DNA from: Peristeroidobacter agariperforans
GTDB lineage: Bacteria; Pseudomonadota; Gammaproteobacteria; Steroidobacterales; Steroidobacteraceae
Assembly (NCBI RefSeq): GCF_004138335.1
Contig: NZ_RYFW01000001.1
Location: 310,001 to 374,000, forward strand
DNA length: 64,000 nt
Direction of reading: 5' to 3'
Shown: one piece after another, positions 62,648 through 64,000 of the stretch
How positions within the stretch are numbered: position 1 is the stretch's first letter
How the letters are laid out: every line of letters starts with the position of its first letter
Notes under the pieces: model-generated
Told to the model about the DNA's origin: nothing
Database searches by the model: none
What the model saw: the letters and a program-made list of their open reading frames with translations, nothing else
Program-made: the position numbers and the translations under genes

Positions 62648-63508
62648 ATGCCCCGAACTTCCGAACCCGCCGCGAAAGGCGTCAGACTGCAAAAAGCCAT
62701 GGCCGACGCCGGCCTCGGCGCGCGACGCGATTGCGAAGAAATGATTGTCGCCGGACGCGTACAGGTGAATGGACGCGTCGTGAAGACCCTGCCCTGCTTT
62801 GTTGAGCCTGCAACCGACGTGGTCGAGCTCGACGGCGAAGTGATCGAGCTGCCGGTTCCGGAAGACAGCGCGGACGCGGGCGGTACTGGCAAGTCGGGCT
62901 CGAAGGCGCGCGCCTTCATCTATGTTTTGCTCAACAAGCCCAAGGGCGTCATCACGACCACGAGCGATCCCGAAGGCCGCCGCAACGTGCTCGACCTGGT
63001 GCCGCAGTCGTTGCGTCGTGACGAGCGCTTGTTTCCTGTCGGCCGGCTGGATGGCGATTCCACCGGTCTGCTGCTGATCACCAACGACGGCGATCTCGCA
63101 TATCAGCTCACGCATCCGAAGTTCGGCATCGCCAAGGAATATCGCGTGCTCACCTCCGGCCTCGCCACCGACGAGCAGCTGCAGAAACTTCGCTCCGGCA
63201 TGTATCTGGTCAATCCGGCGGCCGATGGCACGAAATCATCGAAGAAGGCTTCGATGGAGTCCGTGCGCATCATCAAGCGTTTTGTCGACCGAGCGCGCGG
63301 CGATCGGACGATGCTCAGCGTGACATTGCGCGAAGGTCAGAATCGAGAGATCCGCCGCATGCTCGCGCGCGTCGGCTTGAAAGTGCGCGAGCTGGAGCGA
63401 GTGGCGATCGGGCCGCTGCGCGCAGGCGATCTCAAGCCCGGGCAGGCCAAGCTGCTCGGCAAGAAGGATGTGGAGAAGCTGCGGTCGGCGACGTTGAGCA
63501 GCGACTGA
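62648..63508 (+). CDS. rluB: 23S rRNA pseudouridine synthase, RluB-like
   Basis: The 286-residue protein has an N-terminal S4 RNA-binding domain (LQKAMADAGLGARRDCEEMI) and the RluB/RsuA catalytic motif GRLDGDSTGLLLITNDGDLA with the essential Asp. LNKPKGVITTTSDPEGRRNV and EGQNREIRRMLARVGLKV are also family signatures. It isomerises a uridine in 23S rRNA (E. coli RluB acts at U2605). The stop is adjacent to the stop of the convergent tesB. Confidence 0.95.
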   Translation: MPRTSEPAAKGVRLQKAMADAGLGARRDCEEMIVAGRVQVNGRVVKTLPCFVEPATDVVELDGEVIELPVPEDSADAGGTGKSGSKARAFIYVLLNKPKGVITTTSDPEGRRNVLDLVPQSLRRDERLFPVGRLDGDSTGLLLITNDGDLAYQLTHPKFGIAKEYRVLTSGLATDEQLQKLRSGMYLVNPAADGTKSSKKASMESVRIIKRFVDRARGDRTMLSVTLREGQNREIRRMLARVGLKVRELERVAIGPLRAGDLKPGQAKLLGKKDVEKLRSATLSSD

Positions 63509-64000
63509 CTAGCGCTGCTGTCTATCCAGCAGTCGAATCAAACCTTCCTGCGCGACCGACGCGACCAGCTTGCGGTCGCGGCTGAACATCTCCGCTCGCG
63601 TCAGCCCCCGGGCGCCGCCGGCAAACGGGCTCACCGCCTCTACCAGAATCCATTCATCCGCTCGCGGCGGACTATGGAACCACATGGCGTGGTCGAGGCT
63701 GGCCATCATCACATCCTTGTTCTGCATCGCTGTCGGATGTTTCAACAAGGCCGTCGAGACCAGGAAGTAATCCGACAGATAGGCCAGGCCCGCCAGCTGC
63801 GTGAGCGGATCGTCCGGCAGCGGCGAGGTGGAGCGAATCCAGTACTGGGCTCGCTGCAGCGACTGCTTGCGGAGCATGAACATCTCCGGATTCACCGGCT
63901 TCAACTCGATGATGCGCTGTTGCGAGAGCAGTGCGACGGCCCCTTGCGGCAGGCGGTCGCCGAACTTCTCCACCAACTGTTGCACGTCCATCAGATCTTC
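63509..64000 (-). CDS. tesB: Acyl-CoA thioesterase II, C-terminal part (cut by window edge)
   Basis: The frame continues past the right edge, so only the C-terminal ~164 residues of TesB (usually ~285) are visible. The second hotdog domain has LAYLSDYFLVSTALLKHP, MMASLDHAMWFHSPPRADEW and a final VASVAQEGLIRLLD; the Asp, Ser/Thr and Gln that position the catalytic water are present. TesB hydrolyses medium- and long-chain acyl-CoA. Confidence 0.93.
   Translation of the reverse strand, partial: EDLMDVQQLVEKFGDRLPQGAVALLSQQRIIELKPVNPEMFMLRKQSLQRAQYWIRSTSPLPDDPLTQLAGLAYLSDYFLVSTALLKHPTAMQNKDVMMASLDHAMWFHSPPRADEWILVEAVSPFAGGARGLTRAEMFSRDRKLVASVAQEGLIRLLDRQQR

Noticed and set aside
1-64000. CRISPR arrays, tRNA/rRNA genes, insertion sequences, prophage
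   Set aside because: I looked for evenly spaced direct repeats, cloverleaf-like segments, transposase motifs (DDE, IS ends) and phage genes while reading and saw none; small or diverged RNAs could still be missed.

Overview
The window is a chromosomal segment of a high-GC, flagellated Gram-negative bacterium. The lipoproteins, TolC-type outer membrane factor, RraA, TesB, RluB-like synthase, CpxRA-like pair and DUF3683 oxidoreductase fit a gammaproteobacterium. The cellulose-degrading genes together with the Anbu operon suggest a Nevskiales/Steroidobacteraceae- or Xanthomonadales-like lineage; this placement is an inference from gene content only. I found no tRNA, rRNA, CRISPR array, prophage or intact insertion sequence. 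Genes at both window edges are cut: a histidine kinase on the left and tesB on the right.

Layout. 1-6.7 kb: a CpxA/CpxR-like two-component pair (kinase truncated), an EF-hand protein, an M48 metalloprotease lipoprotein, an SRPBCC protein, folE and a SHOCT-like membrane protein. 5.9-11.1 kb (minus strand): an EEP-family hydrolase overlapping a phospholipase D-VTT fusion, then two apparently exported enzymes, a D-2-hydroxyacid dehydrogenase and a dienelactone hydrolase. 11.4-18 kb: a cellulolytic island of GH6 cellobiohydrolase, AA10 lytic polysaccharide monooxygenase and GH5 cellulase. The GH6 and GH5 proteins share a duplicated ~300-residue CBM2/Ig-like N-terminal module. 18-22 kb: a 1323-residue FAD/Fe-S oxidoreductase. 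22-26.7 kb: yceH, then a DegP/MucD-like protease followed by a response regulator and sensor kinase. A collapsed toxin-antitoxin relic lies at 26.7-26.9 kb.

27-35.3 kb: motAB behind a sigma-28-type promoter, a short secretin-like protein, and the four-gene Anbu operon (ATP-grasp, alpha-E, transglutaminase, Anbu protease). 35.5-39.5 kb: two small hypothetical genes, then a cyclic-di-GMP-I (GEMM) riboswitch with its own promoter leading into a two-SPOR-domain Ala/Pro-rich protein with an octapeptide array, followed by rraA. 39.5-44.7 kb (minus strand): a chained operon of outer membrane protein, ABC ATPase, FtsX-type permease and AttH/CrtC-like lipocalin. 44.9-47.5 kb: a GH17-GT2 beta-glucan synthase-like fusion. 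47.6-52.4 kb: a MarR-controlled EmrAB/OMF tripartite efflux operon with a visible promoter and operator. 52.4-53.7 kb: a Tat-exported Gfo/Idh/MocA oxidoreductase and a 33-codon candidate microprotein.

53.8-60.6 kb: a co-oriented signalling cluster of Ser/Thr kinase with TPRs, TPR protein carrying a receiver-domain stub, NarL-type regulator and hybrid histidine kinase. 60.6-64 kb: a GMC oxidoreductase with a Tat-signal small partner, rluB-like and the tesB C-terminus.

The most informative findings are the c-di-GMP riboswitch controlling an envelope SPOR protein, the Anbu operon, the domain-shuffled cellulase island, the toxin-antitoxin relic and the kinase/TPR/two-component cluster. All assignments come from reading the sequence and recognising motifs; no database search was run.
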